Source: Argentina anserina (lineage: Eukaryota > Streptophyta > Magnoliopsida > Rosales > Rosaceae). Taken from it: a stretch of 64,000 nucleotides of DNA. Below, in pieces: positions 23,876 through 36,250 of the stretch. Every line of letters begins with the position of its first letter. Positions within the stretch are counted from its first letter, which is position 1. The position numbers and the translations under genes were made by a program. The stretch is taken from NCBI RefSeq assembly GCF_933775445.1, contig NC_065872.1:2976001-3040000 (forward strand), read 5' to 3'. Below the pieces are notes generated by a model. The model was not told the origin of the DNA. It ran no database searches and saw only the letters and a program-made list of their open reading frames with translations.

Positions 23876-24131
23876 TGTTGAGTTTTGACTTGGTTTTCTT
23901 GTTGGTTAAATAAAGTCCTAGTCTGTTGGGATTAGTCCTAGTCAGTAGGGTTTAGTTAAGTTGAATTATTCCTGGTTTGTTAGAACTCGTAGCTGAAAAC
24001 GAGTGCTTCTGTTTAGGATTTCTGTTACATCGAGAAGGCTATATATATGTCTATCTCAAAGTTGAATAACGCAGAGTGTTTGAATTCCAATTGTGAGTTA
24101 AACTTGTTGCAATCAAGTTTCGTTTCCAACA
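23876..24131 (+). repeat. 3' LTR of the copia element
   Basis: 256 bp, identical to the 5' LTR except one visible base. Confidence 0.95.
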
Positions 24132-24152
24132 ATATGAAGCAAAAGGAACCAT
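24132..24152 (-). other. Separated start of exon 1 of the glycine-rich gene
   Basis: On the minus strand ATG at 24152-24150 opens seven codons, MVPFASY, ending exactly at the copia element and including the target duplication (24132-24136). On the other side of the element, from 19213, the frame resumes LHHLFIILSFF, which completes a normal hydrophobic signal peptide. The natural promoter and leader therefore lie beyond 24152. Confidence 0.85.
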
Positions 24153-25459
24153 CTTGTAGACTTAAAACTCAGCAAGAGACAAACCCAGATAGGAAATTGG
24201 ATTGCCAAATCGAACTGGAGAATGCAAAACCATAATTCTGGGTTACTGGGATTGGATTGAGCTGGATATTGGATCAAAGTTTGAAACTTTAATCAAACCC
24301 AGAATGGAGAACGATGTGAAAAACCAAAAAGGTTGGAACTTTTCTTTGAAACTCGACTGTGATGAATGAAAATGGTGAAGCAAAGTGAAGGGTTGTTTAT
24401 GGTGGAGTCTGGTGTTGCTTTGTGGTTGTGACAGAGAAGAAGAGGAAGAAGACGAAGTGCTAGAGGGGAAGAACAGCCAGACTAGCACGTGTGCATGGCA
24501 CGTGCCCAAATTCCGAAGCTCTCTTTTGAGGTTTGTTTCTGTTTCAATTAAGGTTGCCCTATAAATGCTCTTGTTTCTCCATCTCAGCTTTCTTTCAATT
24601 CAACGTTGTAAACAATCCAGTTGCAGAAGACAGTCTTTTGCTACATTTAGGAGAACAGAACATGCCATTTCGTTTTTGTGATATTTTTTCAAGCTTATCA
24701 TAGTTGATCTCAATTCTAGGTAAACGTCTGGTGATGGAATTATTAGACCAATAAATATGAATCTTTGTTAGTTATATATACTTTCCATACGTAAATATGT
24801 ATTTAATCAGTCACATCCACCGTCATTTTTACCTTCCTTTGTGTTTCTTTGCTATAAATGATGCTATCAAACCTTCATAATAAGCTACATTATCATAATA
24901 GTGAAACAGGCATCGCAAGTGTGTAGGTTCATCAAGAATTTTGTGACTGTTTGATACATGAATAGTCACTTGATAGTTACTTTTTGTCTTTAATTGTGGC
25001 TTTAGTGTTGTCTTGTTACATATGAGAATATATTTTTGTCTAACCAGAGGAACATTGCCCCCCCCCCCCCCCCCCCCCCCCCCGCCGTTTACATTTTACA
25101 GTTCATCTGCTCTGATCTATTCGTTATCAAACTTGTCCAACTTGTACACGACGATTACCAGAATCGGATAAGAGCTAGAGGAAACTATGTTCAAGAGTAG
25201 AGAGTGAAAAATATGCAAGCAATAATTTGGAGTTACTACCGTAGAAATGATGAAAAAATAAACTTATTTTTTTTTATTTCTGGAATTGGGCATTTGCCGT
25301 AGTGCACATATAAGCGCAAGAATACATTTCTTCAAAGTAATACGTATAAATTCACTAAATAAATCTCTGAGGGAGCACGTCGTCTCTTCTTCTGTAAACA
25401 ATGTTTGTGCATAAGGAATATGTGAGCAAAAAGTTGTACTCTTCCCTTGTACGTATGCC
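24153..25459. other. Former promoter region of the glycine-rich gene and MIOX 3' region
   Basis: The part next to 24153 should hold the leader and promoter of the glycine-rich gene on the minus strand. A serine-rich minus open frame at 24243-24509 is probably untranslated leader. The part near 25300-25459 should be the 3' region of the oxygenase gene. A run of 26 C lies at 25058-25083. Confidence 0.45.
25058..25083. repeat. Poly-C run, 26 bases
   Basis: Uninterrupted C from 25058 to 25083. The length of such a run in an assembly is unreliable. Confidence 0.9.
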
Positions 25460-27328
25460 TCACCATCTCAGCTTTGCTGGGAAATACTGCAATAAATTCA
25501 CAGCCCCTTAAGAACATGAGTATACAGAAAAAAAAAAAAAAAAGAAGTTGTTCAGAATCCTATTGTGGAACCCCAACTCACCTTGTCAATAAGAGATAAA
25601 TAGTAGGGCTTGACTTTTTCGACATCAATTCGAACCTTGCTCTTGCTGTAGAGATCATACTTGCTGCAAAATATAACGCATAATAGATCTAATACTACAA
25701 AATAGAAAATGTAAACAAGTGAAGTGAATTGGGAAGAAGCTTACTTGAATATGTTAAGCCACTTCAAATTCTGTTTATCCTCCTCGTTCATTAGATGTTT
25801 ATATGCCCCTGACTTGTGAAGAGCTGCAAAATGAATAAATGGTCAATTCTTGGAGATTTTTTAACATTAGATTTAAGTAATCAATCATCTGGTATGATAG
25901 AATTATAGCTGGAAAAGATATCTACTTCAATTCCTTCTCCGTCAATCAAATGGAATGAAGAGAGTTTTAGGACAGTGCTTACGATAAAAGGAGTGGTAGC
26001 GGATAACAAACAATCCAGCTTCAGGCAAAGTTGTTCCATTCTCCTTGGCCACCTACACATTCAATATGCAAGTTAGCTAAACAAGCTACGCACAGTTATG
26101 ACGAGTACAGGTAATAGTACTGATTCTTTGATGCATACCAAGTACATGTAGTCATCATGACCCCATGAGATCATGACATTTTCTAGTCCACAGCCTTCTG
26201 TGTAAATTCCGTTCTTGGTGTTATACAAAGGGTTGTTATGATCGGGATTGCTCTCGAAATACTGCAAGAACAGTGAAATTTAGTTTTTATTGATTCCCTT
26301 GATAATAGTCACTTCTGAGATGCACTCATTCTAGGACAAGTATATCGACCTGAGACTCTTTCATACCTTGTGGTGAACAATGGATTCATCAAAAGCACAA
26401 CCAAGAGGATGTGTGTCACCGACAACAGCCCATTGAGGAAGCCCTCCAAAGCTAGGAAGAAGAAGCACTTTTCCGAGATCTGAAAATACACATGTCACAT
26501 TGAGTAAGGTAATCAATCACTTTATAATTAATTAATCGACAAATTTAAATGCAATTATACGAATCTTGATAGGGTATATACCATGAATAAGAGCAGTCAA
26601 ATGCAGCCAATCTTCATTAGGGTAGTCTTTCCTAATTGCTTCAGCTGTCTGCAGCAAATGCTCGATCTGTGGTTCATCCAAGTCAGGATCACTTTCATCC
26701 ACAACCTCATTAAGGAGCTCGCAGCATTCCCAAATGCTCATTTCCACTCTATCCATCTTCCTGTACTGCTCCCTCATCCTGTTCACAAAATCATATGTCT
26801 GATGAATATGATTCAACCTATAGAATTCCTCCACACTTTTTTGCCTCCCACTTTCTACATTATAATCCCTACAGCAATGCATTCCAATATATATCACCAT
26901 CAGCTTCAATCCAAAACCTTATTGAGTACACGAGAAATGAACGAAACAAAGAAATCAGCACAATAGAAACCTGAATGTGTGGCCAAATGCATTGATGTCA
27001 GGGGCAATGAACTCATCATTTGACACAAGAGCTTCTGGTTTTACGCATCCATCATTGTCGGCTATGTCTTTTGGCATCACAAACCCACCATCCAAAACAA
27101 ATTCAAACAATTCTTCATTGTTCTCAGAAGCCAAACCCTTCTTGTCCTCCAATTGTGGCACTGTATAATAAGATACATGAATACAAGTTATTATTATGGA
27201 TCACAAATTCACAAATCACATTAATGCAGGATAACAGACCTAAAGCTTAATTAATGAGGATATATATGAAAGTTATGAACCATATGCATACCATTGTGAT
27301 CAGCTGGTTGCTCAATGAGGATTGTCAT
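25460..27328 (-). CDS. MIOX: Myo-inositol oxygenase
   Basis: Opens the ring of myo-inositol with O2 to give D-glucuronate, feeding UDP-glucuronate and cell-wall or ascorbate routes; cytosolic di-iron enzyme. Nine exons on the minus strand join in phase: 27328-27292, 27160-26971, 26868-26582, 26479-26367, 26261-26139, 26052-25983, 25823-25745, 25663-25582, 25486-25460. The product is 335 residues, a little longer than usual because of the N terminus. The expected iron ligands are present: H146 ([11 protein letters not shown]), H171-D172 (LIHDLGKV), H244 (SWGHDDYMY), H270 (YHSFYP) and D303 (NKYDLYSK). It ends YFPAKLRW. All introns are GT-AG and the last coding exon has only 27 nt. The start is the first ATG after a GA-rich leader. 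No lesion was found. Confidence 0.96.
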
Positions 27329-27370
27329 CCTTGTCTCCAAATCTTCAACAAAGAAAATGACTCAAGGCAA

Positions 27371-27373
<3 letters not shown>

Positions 27374-27414
<41 letters not shown>
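27374..27414. repeat. GA microsatellite in the MIOX leader/promoter
   Basis: About 20 GA units, 46 bases upstream of the MIOX start codon. On the transcribed strand it is a CT repeat, common in plant 5' leaders. Confidence 0.9.
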
Positions 27415-27416
<2 letters not shown>

Positions 27417-28559
27417 CAACGCTGTGGTGAAGATATGTAGGCAAAGTAGGGTTCTTATAGTTTGACAAAAGTCCTTGCATGAAAATAAGGAAGCAAAGGA
27501 GTCCTCAACTGATAAAAATTGATCTGTTTTATCCATATTACAAATGATTGAAACGTTCAATTACAGCTATTAAGGAAACCCATAAGGGCTGCACCCCAGA
27601 TTGCGAAATTAAATTAGGAAGATTTGTAAATTAGTTTTTGAATCTAAAGGGCATGCATATATGAGTCAGATGTACGTGGATATATCACCACCAGAATTTT
27701 CTCTTGACCATAATGGCAACTTGACAAGGAATCTAGTCATGGCTGACTATTCTGTATCTATTTTTTTTTCTCTCTAAATTGAATCCACGAACAGAGACGC
27801 GCCATAGATGAAACGTTGATTTTCATATAGAGGATTAACAGTTATAATAGTAATTCTTATAAAAGAGGAAACGAAGGTCAACTATACATACTGTCACACG
27901 GTCACAGTTTATACCAAAACTTTTTTCCTATGTGATGGCGCTAATTAGCCTATACTACCTAACCAGCCTACCTACTTCTCTCACTCAACTGTCTATTGCA
28001 CAGCGGAAACTATCTAACAAGCGACAATGAGCATACAAGCAACACACACACACACAACACAAGTGTTTACGGGAGTCCGCTCCCAACCTTTAACTCATTA
28101 AAGGATCAAGAAGATTACAACGAGTACAAAGAGTGTTTTCAGCCTTAGTCTACCCAAACCCAATCTGCCTAGCCACTCACTTAGTGCGCCTACACTAATC
28201 ACTCAACCTAAGGGTACAATGAGGTTACAATGAGGCTTACAGCCTTCGCAATTCCGACATGCCCTATCTACCTAGCTCTCTATTGTATTTTCCTCACCCT
28301 TACAATTGTTCTCTCCTTGCTTGTGTTCTCACATTCTCTCGATTGTGATTACCGTTTGTTCTCTCGTTACCAATGATAACCCCATTGGCCTAGGTTATGT
28401 TGCACTACAATTGTGCATGGCGGTTGACACCCCCAACTGTCCTAGGGTGATGTGGCAGCTTGCATGCTTGCCAAGCAAGCCTTGTAACTCCCATGACACA
28501 GCCCACTGACTTCCCTACCTTGCATGAGTAACTGCTGGTCCTATCTTTAAGCTTAAGTC
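27415..28559. other. MIOX upstream region and unassigned repetitive sequence
   Basis: The first few hundred bases should be the MIOX promoter. From about 28010 onwards the base use changes: a short CA repeat near 28040, then sequence rich in CTAC/CCTA words that looks like part of a repeat element, without a coding domain that I can name. Confidence 0.4.
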
Positions 28560-28725
28560 GCCACCTTGCATGAGTAACCACCCACTCACTTGGATAACTG
28601 CCCACTGCCTTGGTAACTGCCTTGGATAACTGCCCACTACTTGGTAACTTCCTTGGCTGCTTGATAACCGCCCACTACATGCTTGGTAACTGCCCACTAC
28701 TTGGGAACTGCTCAGTAACTGTCGT
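28560..28725. repeat. Degenerate short tandem repeat, TAACTGCCCACTACTTGG type
   Basis: At least five copies of a TAACTGCCCACT-like word occur here, separated by CTTGG-rich linkers of variable length. No coding potential. Confidence 0.7.
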
Positions 28726-28886
28726 GCATGAGTCATGCATGCCCCTGCACGCCAAGTGTCGCAGCCCCTGCCGTCGACATGCATGCACGCTGCGCGCGCT
28801 CATGCTTGCTTGCTTGCTGCCTATGCTTGCCTGCCACCGTACCCTTCCATGTGTGCTGTTGTCTTGCATCCACGCCTGTGATCAGT

Positions 28887-29260
28887 GCTAGCGAGGCTAA
28901 TCTCTAGCCTATAGGTCTGCCTGCTCCATGCTAGCGAGGCTAACATCCAGTCAACTGCCTGCCCAGTGCTTGCCGAGGTCTGCTGGCGAGGCTAATCTCC
29001 CTGTCGTGTCATATATGCCCACTTCCTTGCTGGCGAGGCTAATATCCAGCCTACAGGTCTGCTAGCGAGGCTAATCTGCCCGCATCTGCTAGCGAGGCTA
29101 ATCTCCAGCCCAACCCTTGCACTTATCTCCGCATTTGCCTTGCATGTTGGCGAGGCTAATATGTCTGCATCTGTCAAGGCTAATAACTCTGCATCCTTTG
29201 CATTGCTTGGCACCTGACTCCATGCTTGTAAGGCTCCTGCTAGTGAGGCTAATACATCAG
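28887..29260. repeat. Interspersed 15-bp motif GCTAGCGAGGCTAAT, about nine copies
   Basis: Copies begin near 28887, 28929, 28982, 29029, 29061, 29088, 29146, 29171 (weak) and 29239. Sequence between copies is unrelated and 11-60 nt long. The core GAGGCTAA is well kept. It is not a CRISPR array: the motif is short, spacing is irregular, and this is a plant genome. It may be part of a repeat element's LTR. Confidence 0.75.
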
Positions 29261-29399
29261 CTACTGATCTGCCTTGCTTCTTGCATGCATTTACTTACAT
29301 GCGTGAGCCTCACTGAGGCATGGCCCAAGGCTCATGCCATGCCCAGCCTATCAAGCTCTAAGGTTGTAACACATACTATATATATGATTATACATATGT

Positions 29400-29988
29400 T
29401 GTTAAACAGTAACAAAACGTGGCCCGTGGACCAACTGTACCGATATTGTCTCAATTTAACCATCTCACATGGTTTTAATCACAAAAGGTCTCAGTACAAT
29501 TGGATATTATCCACCCACTTATAATCTCTATTTTATTTGTCACTTCTTAGATGTGGGATCTCTCATCTCCAACACGCCCCCTCACGTGCAACCTAATTTT
29601 TAGGTCTGCACGTGACAGATCAACATCTCACATACTGGGACGAAATAAACTAAGGTCCAGTAACCAACGACACTTAGTGACCATCCAATCGGAAACCTTC
29701 TGATGGCATGATAATGACACCTATCTTGGGCCCATGAAAAAGTGACACCCAACTCGGGCCCACGACAGATTGGAGGCGTGACTGGATAGGGACCCGCTCT
29801 GATACCATGTTAAACAATGACAAAGCGTGACCCGTGGACCAACTGTACTGATACTGTCCTAACTTAACCACCTCACAGGTGTTGGGTTTTAATCACAAAA
29901 TGCCTTGGTACAATTGGGTATTATCCACCCACTTATAATCTCTATTTTATTTGTCACTTTTTAGATTTAGGATCTCTCATCTCCAACA
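29400..29988 (-). mobile_element. TRIM-type miniature LTR element (589 bp)
   Basis: Read on the minus strand: 5' LTR 29988-29808, starting TGTTGGAGATGAG and ending TTTAACA, directly followed by TGGTATCAGAGC (29807-29796), an initiator-Met primer-binding site. Then a 233-bp non-coding interior, a purine-rich GTGAGGGGGCG before the 3' LTR, and the 3' LTR 29574-29400. The LTRs are about 175 and 181 bp and clearly diverged. Flanks TATGT (29395-29399) and TATGC (29989-29993) match at four of five bases. It has no coding capacity, so it would depend on another element. Confidence 0.9.
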
Positions 29989-31633
29989 TATGCATGAGGA
30001 GGCCGTCGTGAGTTCGTGAGACCAACCCCTCAAAATGTGTGTCCTCTAATTTGAGTATATATTCGTGATAGTCCGGAAGTCCGGCTTATCCTGTGTTTGA
30101 TTTTTTTCCAAGACCTTTCGCTTCTTCTTCTTTTCTTTTTCTTTTTCATTTGAAGAATCACCAGACATGGCTTTTGTCTAAAATGCGCAGTGGAGTGTTT
30201 GTGAGAGAAAATTCAGAGGTGACAAAAATATCGTGTTCATGATAACGTCTGAGCCAACGACATTAGTTTGTCATATGCCGAAATAAAGAGACAACACTCA
30301 CAATGTCGAGAGCTTATTCGGTGAACGACTCGTGCATGTACACGGGTTGGTGTGCAACCCACGCGCCATGCATAAAAATGTGGCTTTTGTTTGGGTTTTG
30401 CCATAGATGATTTTGTATATAATACGTTTTTTGTCTTCCTAATGCAAAAAGACTGAAAGAGACGAAGTTTGCGGAGGTCGAAGAAGGTTATCGGCCGCGG
30501 GGATGCTTACAGGCGGCGGAGGCTGAATCAGATCATATCGCCGGAGCGGCACGATCCATTTGCGGCAGCGAAAAAGAAGCAAAATTTGATCTTCTCCAGC
30601 GATATGAAATAGGCATTTGTAGCCTTTACATCATCGATCAACCCAATCGGAATTGTCAGAGTTTAATCCTGAATATATGAAATTGACCATGTAGATAACG
30701 GAATGCGGATTAAGAACAACCCTTAATCTATCAACTAGCCTTGTGATCTAGAGGAACCATATCTTTTGGTCTGATATGGGATTTACTAAGCAGAGATAAA
30801 GAGCAAGGCTTTGTGCTTTTGTCCTAAAATATTAGGACCCAATCGACACAATTAAGGCAAAGTTATATTGATTTTGACTTCAACCTCAACCAAAAAGGAT
30901 GAATCAAGATCATCAGAGGGAAGGAAATCCCAGAAGTACAATAACCTTTGGGTAGTCTACGAATCGAAAGAGGCAGGACCAAGCGGATCCATTCACAGAC
31001 GAATCTGGGCAATTGCCTAGACTGAGATTTCTTGTTTGCCTTAGCATAGATATTTTCTGTGAAGAAGTCGATCAAAATGGGAGAATCTGGGCAAAGTTAT
31101 GGGGAACTAGAAGATGAAGGTTAAAAAATTCCTCAAATCCTACTCGCCAATTTTCTGCCTAGTTGGAGCGTGAACACAAACTAGCTCCACGTGCAAGAAT
31201 GAACGGCTAGGATCACCTGTGTATTGAATAATTTTCGCACAATGTTAAGAACAATACAGTAACCAGTTTTGAAAGCAATTATATTATCATTACGTATACA
31301 GAGTTACAGACTAAACTACTCTCCAAACCTTGTGGCTGCATACGATAATCACGGTTGACAGGGGTGGACACACTTAAGGGCCGGGGGCAGCTGTCCCCAC
31401 TCAGTTTTTGACATATGAAAGCTGTTTTTTTTTTTTGCTTTTAATCAATGTACAAGTATAATGCAGATCAAAATCATCACCATTCAATTCAAAACTTCTC
31501 AAATCTTGTGGACTTTATTACATTTTAAGGTCATTTTTGATTGACTTTTTTTTTTGCACGCACACAATAATTAAACAGCATGCATACAATGCAATGCTGC
31601 ATTGTAAAATTTTCCTATATTATATTATATATA
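29989..31633. other. Intergenic, no supported gene
   Basis: Mixed AT-rich sequence. A GC-richer stretch at 30460-30610 reads like a short coding relic (for example AAEAESDHIAGAARSICGS) but has no clear start, splice sites or family match. A CAGGGGTGGA word at 31359 looks like a hAT end but has no partner. Confidence 0.35.
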
Positions 31634-32923
<1,290 letters not shown>

Positions 32924-32932
32924 TTATATATA

Positions 32933-35028
32933 TGGTTGTTATAGGCTATTATTTCTATTTGGGTGCGTATCAATCAACAATTCTCTCTTTTTATATTTTT
33001 AAACTAATTAGTTTTGATAATTCTAGCTTAGGTTAGTATTAGGGATTTCAACTTTAGTTTCTCTTATATTTTGTTTTCTTCATCGAAAAAACTAATCTCT
33101 TCTCTTATCAATTAAGAACTGAAACTATACAGCTCTTCTCCTCGTACCTCCTCTTATTGAATTTTCCGTTCAATCCTCCTTAATTAATAACCAAATCCTG
33201 TAGATATTAGAATGCGGCCCTTTTTCTGTCCAATTTCTCTTTGGTTTTTTTTTTTTACTTTCACTGCCTAAAAAATTCCCAATTTTTTTGCCTTTCAGCG
33301 TCTGATGACACTGACTGTTGACACTTTTATTATTCAATTGATCGAGAAAGTGTGATTGAAAAATTAGGTAAAACTTGGGGTTTTTAACTGAGAGGTCATC
33401 TTGATCAACTGAAGATGGAGACATTGAACTAGAAAATGTTAAGCTGAGTACTCATCATAATTATGCCATAATGATATCAAACAACCACCATGAGTGCAAC
33501 TGTGCTGTCTGTCAGTCTGTGCATGATTGGTTGTTGTAACATAGATATTAGACATTTTCATGACTGAAGAAAACAACCTTGATGTCTAGAGTTGAAGAAA
33601 TAAATAAATGTTTTACTTGCGGCATTCTTTCCTTTGATCTATCAATCTCAACAATGGTTGGATTCATTTATGTCGATAAAGACCTCTTTTCTCAAAAATA
33701 CAAGATGTAATTACTCATATTGAGTGTACTTGCGACGGTCACATATTTCATCTAGAGAATAAGAATGTAATAACTTTAACCCGTTGTGGAATGTTTTCCT
33801 CTACATCATTTTATATTTTACAACTCGAATTGATGCTGTCAAAGAACTCAGTTAAATTTGGGTTCAGTCAAAAAGATGGGCAGATTGATTTACATTCAAT
33901 GGGTTGAAGGAGATTCTCTTCTTTCCATCTTAAGGGCAATGAGTTACCAAAAAAAAGACTCAAAGCAAAGAAGCTAAGCGTTGCCTCGAGTCTCCTTATA
34001 ATTTGATCTCTCTATAAAAGAAAAGGAAAAAGGAAAGAAAGAAAGGTTGGGCTTGGTCCGGATCAGATAATCGGTTTGGTTCAAAGAGTTTCCTTGATCT
34101 GCCAGAGATATACTGATGTCCTCGGCCCACTATTAACAATTATATCCATGATTCGATCCAAGTCTTGTTCACTCTAATGATAGCTGAAATGATAAACGGC
34201 CTCTTTTCTGTAGTTCTTTCCAGAAAACTTTTGATTTTGATTTTCATGACTTAGGTCGTTAAGGAGTTTAAAAAAAAAAAGGGATATACAAATATGCATT
34301 GCATTACTAACATGCACGTCCTGGTGTTGGCTTACTCATAGTGGGCTTAGCCCAAGTTGATCATTAGAGATTGTGAGAGCACGTCCTAGGTTAATTATAC
34401 ATTGGGAAGACATATATGTATGCCTTTGAGGCTTTGAGACCAGCCGTATAACACGAGGAGTATTTTGTTTAGAGTGAACATGAGGAGTATTAGAACAGAG
34501 AGAGAAACAGAAAATTGCATGGCCTTGTAGCAATTAGATGATATTTTCAAAATATCGTTAGGTACTCTTGTGAACTTCAACAAATTACCCAATACCCATG
34601 TTCTTCTTCATTTCGACAACTCCTTTCTTTCTCTCTCCATGTTCTTTCATAATCTCTCTCTAGATGCTCCCCGCTTCTCCGGAGTCCGGACAACATCGTT
34701 CCTCGGATGCCTCCGTCATTGCTCTCATTTGTGGCTACGAGTTTGGTAATGAGGCTTTGATCTCATGAGTTTGAAATCATTTGTCTATTTTCATTTCTTT
34801 TGCTAAGATTCAGACTTTCAAATTGGGGTTGATGTATGTTTGTATATAAAATTGAGGATTTCTTGATATTTGGTAGTTGGTTCTAAATCCTGATCAGATT
34901 TTCAATTTACTTTTCGGTAATTTTCTATTGATATATGTTTACATCGTTGAATTGGGTATGAAAAGTGGTGGCGATAGAATTGAGTTTTGGTTGAGTGGCA
35001 ACACCAGTCCTGGCCTTTGCGGATGGAT
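32933..35028. other. Intergenic, no supported gene
   Basis: AT-rich sequence with short T and A runs. No frame on either strand showed a recognisable domain. Confidence 0.4.
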
Positions 35029-35437
35029 GGGAAAAAACTTGCGTACAAATTAGTATGTACGCGTGCGTCTAAACTCTCATTTATTTGCACACTTTGGGAA
35101 TATAAATACATGATTTTAACCGTTCAAAAGTTTAGTTTATTACTAAAGATCATTTCTGTAAGAGATCAACATAAAAAAAATCGTCTTCATAGTCGATTGC
35201 ATCAAACAAATTCACGGTTGATCATAAGGCTACTAACTTTCACCATAACCGTTCATTTGTTTGATGCAATCGACAAAGCAAACGATTTTTGTTTATGTTG
35301 ATCTTTTACAGAAATGATCTTTAGTACTAAACTAAACTTTTGAACAGTTAAAATCATGTATTTATATTCCCAAAGTGTGCAAATAAATGAGAATTTGGAC
35401 GCACGCGTACATACTAGTTTGTACGCAAATTTTCCCC
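35029..35437. mobile_element. Foldback MITE, ~410 bp
   Basis: 35029-35212 and 35240-35437 are inverted copies (about 90% alike). The ends read GGGAAAAAACTTGCGTAC and, inverted from the right, GGGGAAAATTTGCGTAC. The centre is a short loop. Arms cover almost the entire element, so it would fold as one hairpin. A clean target duplication was not found, so the superfamily is open. Confidence 0.8.
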
Positions 35438-36027
35438 GGATGAAAATTCTCAGATCATGTACTTTTTTTAATTGTCTTGTATCTTTGCTTTTTGAAAGAT
35501 AATCATAGATGATGCCAAATCCTCCTCCATGTAATTTACGTGCTACTGCAGTGCCCCTTTCAACAATAAGATGTGTTTTTACCAAATATTACTGATTAAC
35601 ACACCTATTTTCCTTGCAAATTCCACCAATAAGCACAATCCAGACTAATGATATTCTAATATTTCACCACCAACTAGATCTCTTCTTCGCAAGGATCATA
35701 TTCATCTGCTCAAAATGCACTACCCTTGAGTCGAAGGCCTACCTTTGCTTTGTTTTGATACGATATTGAAGCTTTTTTTTCCTCTCAATTTTTGTTTGTA
35801 TTTAAGATCATATTTAGCCATTCATGCTCAAGCAAGAAAGACAAATCATTCACACTAGTGTTCACTTCCATAAACAAGTTTGGAGTTTGCATAATTTTCA
35901 TTGGTATCTTATTTCCGTCTGTATTCTATAGCTATATACAAGTCTTGTAATTGTGTTAATTTTGCTAGTTGAATTAGTAAATATCATCTCTAGGCTTGAT
36001 TATCAAGGCATGCGGGAATTTATTTGC
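35438..36027. other. Intergenic
   Basis: AT-rich. The last bases (ATTTGCAG at 36021-36028) look like an intron end leading into the ribosomal P2 fragment. Confidence 0.4.
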
Positions 36028-36028
36028 A

Positions 36029-36250
36029 GTTGGAGATGAAGCCGATGACATTAAGATTGAGTTGCTCTTGTCCAAACTCAAAGGAAACGATATCACCGAG
36101 CTAGTTGCTTCTGGAAGAGAAATTGGCATCTGTTTCTGGCGGTTCCGTTGTCGTTGCAGCACCCTTAGCTGGTACTACCGCTGCAGCTCCTGCTCGTGAG
36201 GAGGAGACGAAGGAAGAGAATGTTTAAGACGAGGAAGAAGATGATGCAAG
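36029..36250 (+). pseudogene. Fragment of 60S acidic ribosomal protein P2
   Basis: Starts after TTTGCAG with VGDEADDIKIELLLSKLKGN then DITELVASGRE, the second half of the P2 stalk protein. One base is missing after GRE; in the shifted frame the text continues as the Ala-rich hinge (KLASVSGGSVVVAAPLAG) and acidic tail, with a TAA inside it. The first exon was not found. Splice-like left border suggests a copied genomic piece and not a processed copy. Confidence 0.75.

Larger units (their letters stand above)
19219..24131 (+). mobile_element. Full-length young Ty1/copia LTR retrotransposon (4913 bp)
   Basis: Two 256-bp LTRs (19219-19474 and 23876-24131) start TGTTGAG and end CCAACA. They differ at one base that I can see (C at ~19394, T at the matching place near 24050). 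The element is flanked by the perfect ATATG duplication. It carries a tRNA-iMet-type primer-binding site, a gag-pol frame in copia order (integrase before reverse transcriptase) and a polypurine tract. It lies in opposite orientation to the gene it interrupts. Lineage within copia was not assigned. Confidence 0.97.

Noticed and set aside
24243..24509. Serine-rich minus-strand protein
   Set aside because: Lies where the leader of the glycine-rich gene is expected; low complexity and no family match.
28887..29260. CRISPR-like array
   Set aside because: The motif is only 15 bp, spacing is irregular, and the genome is a plant's; no cas genes.
31359..31400. hAT-like left end (CAGGGGTGGACACAC)
   Set aside because: No matching right end or second copy of the eight preceding bases (ACGGTTGA) in a sensible place.
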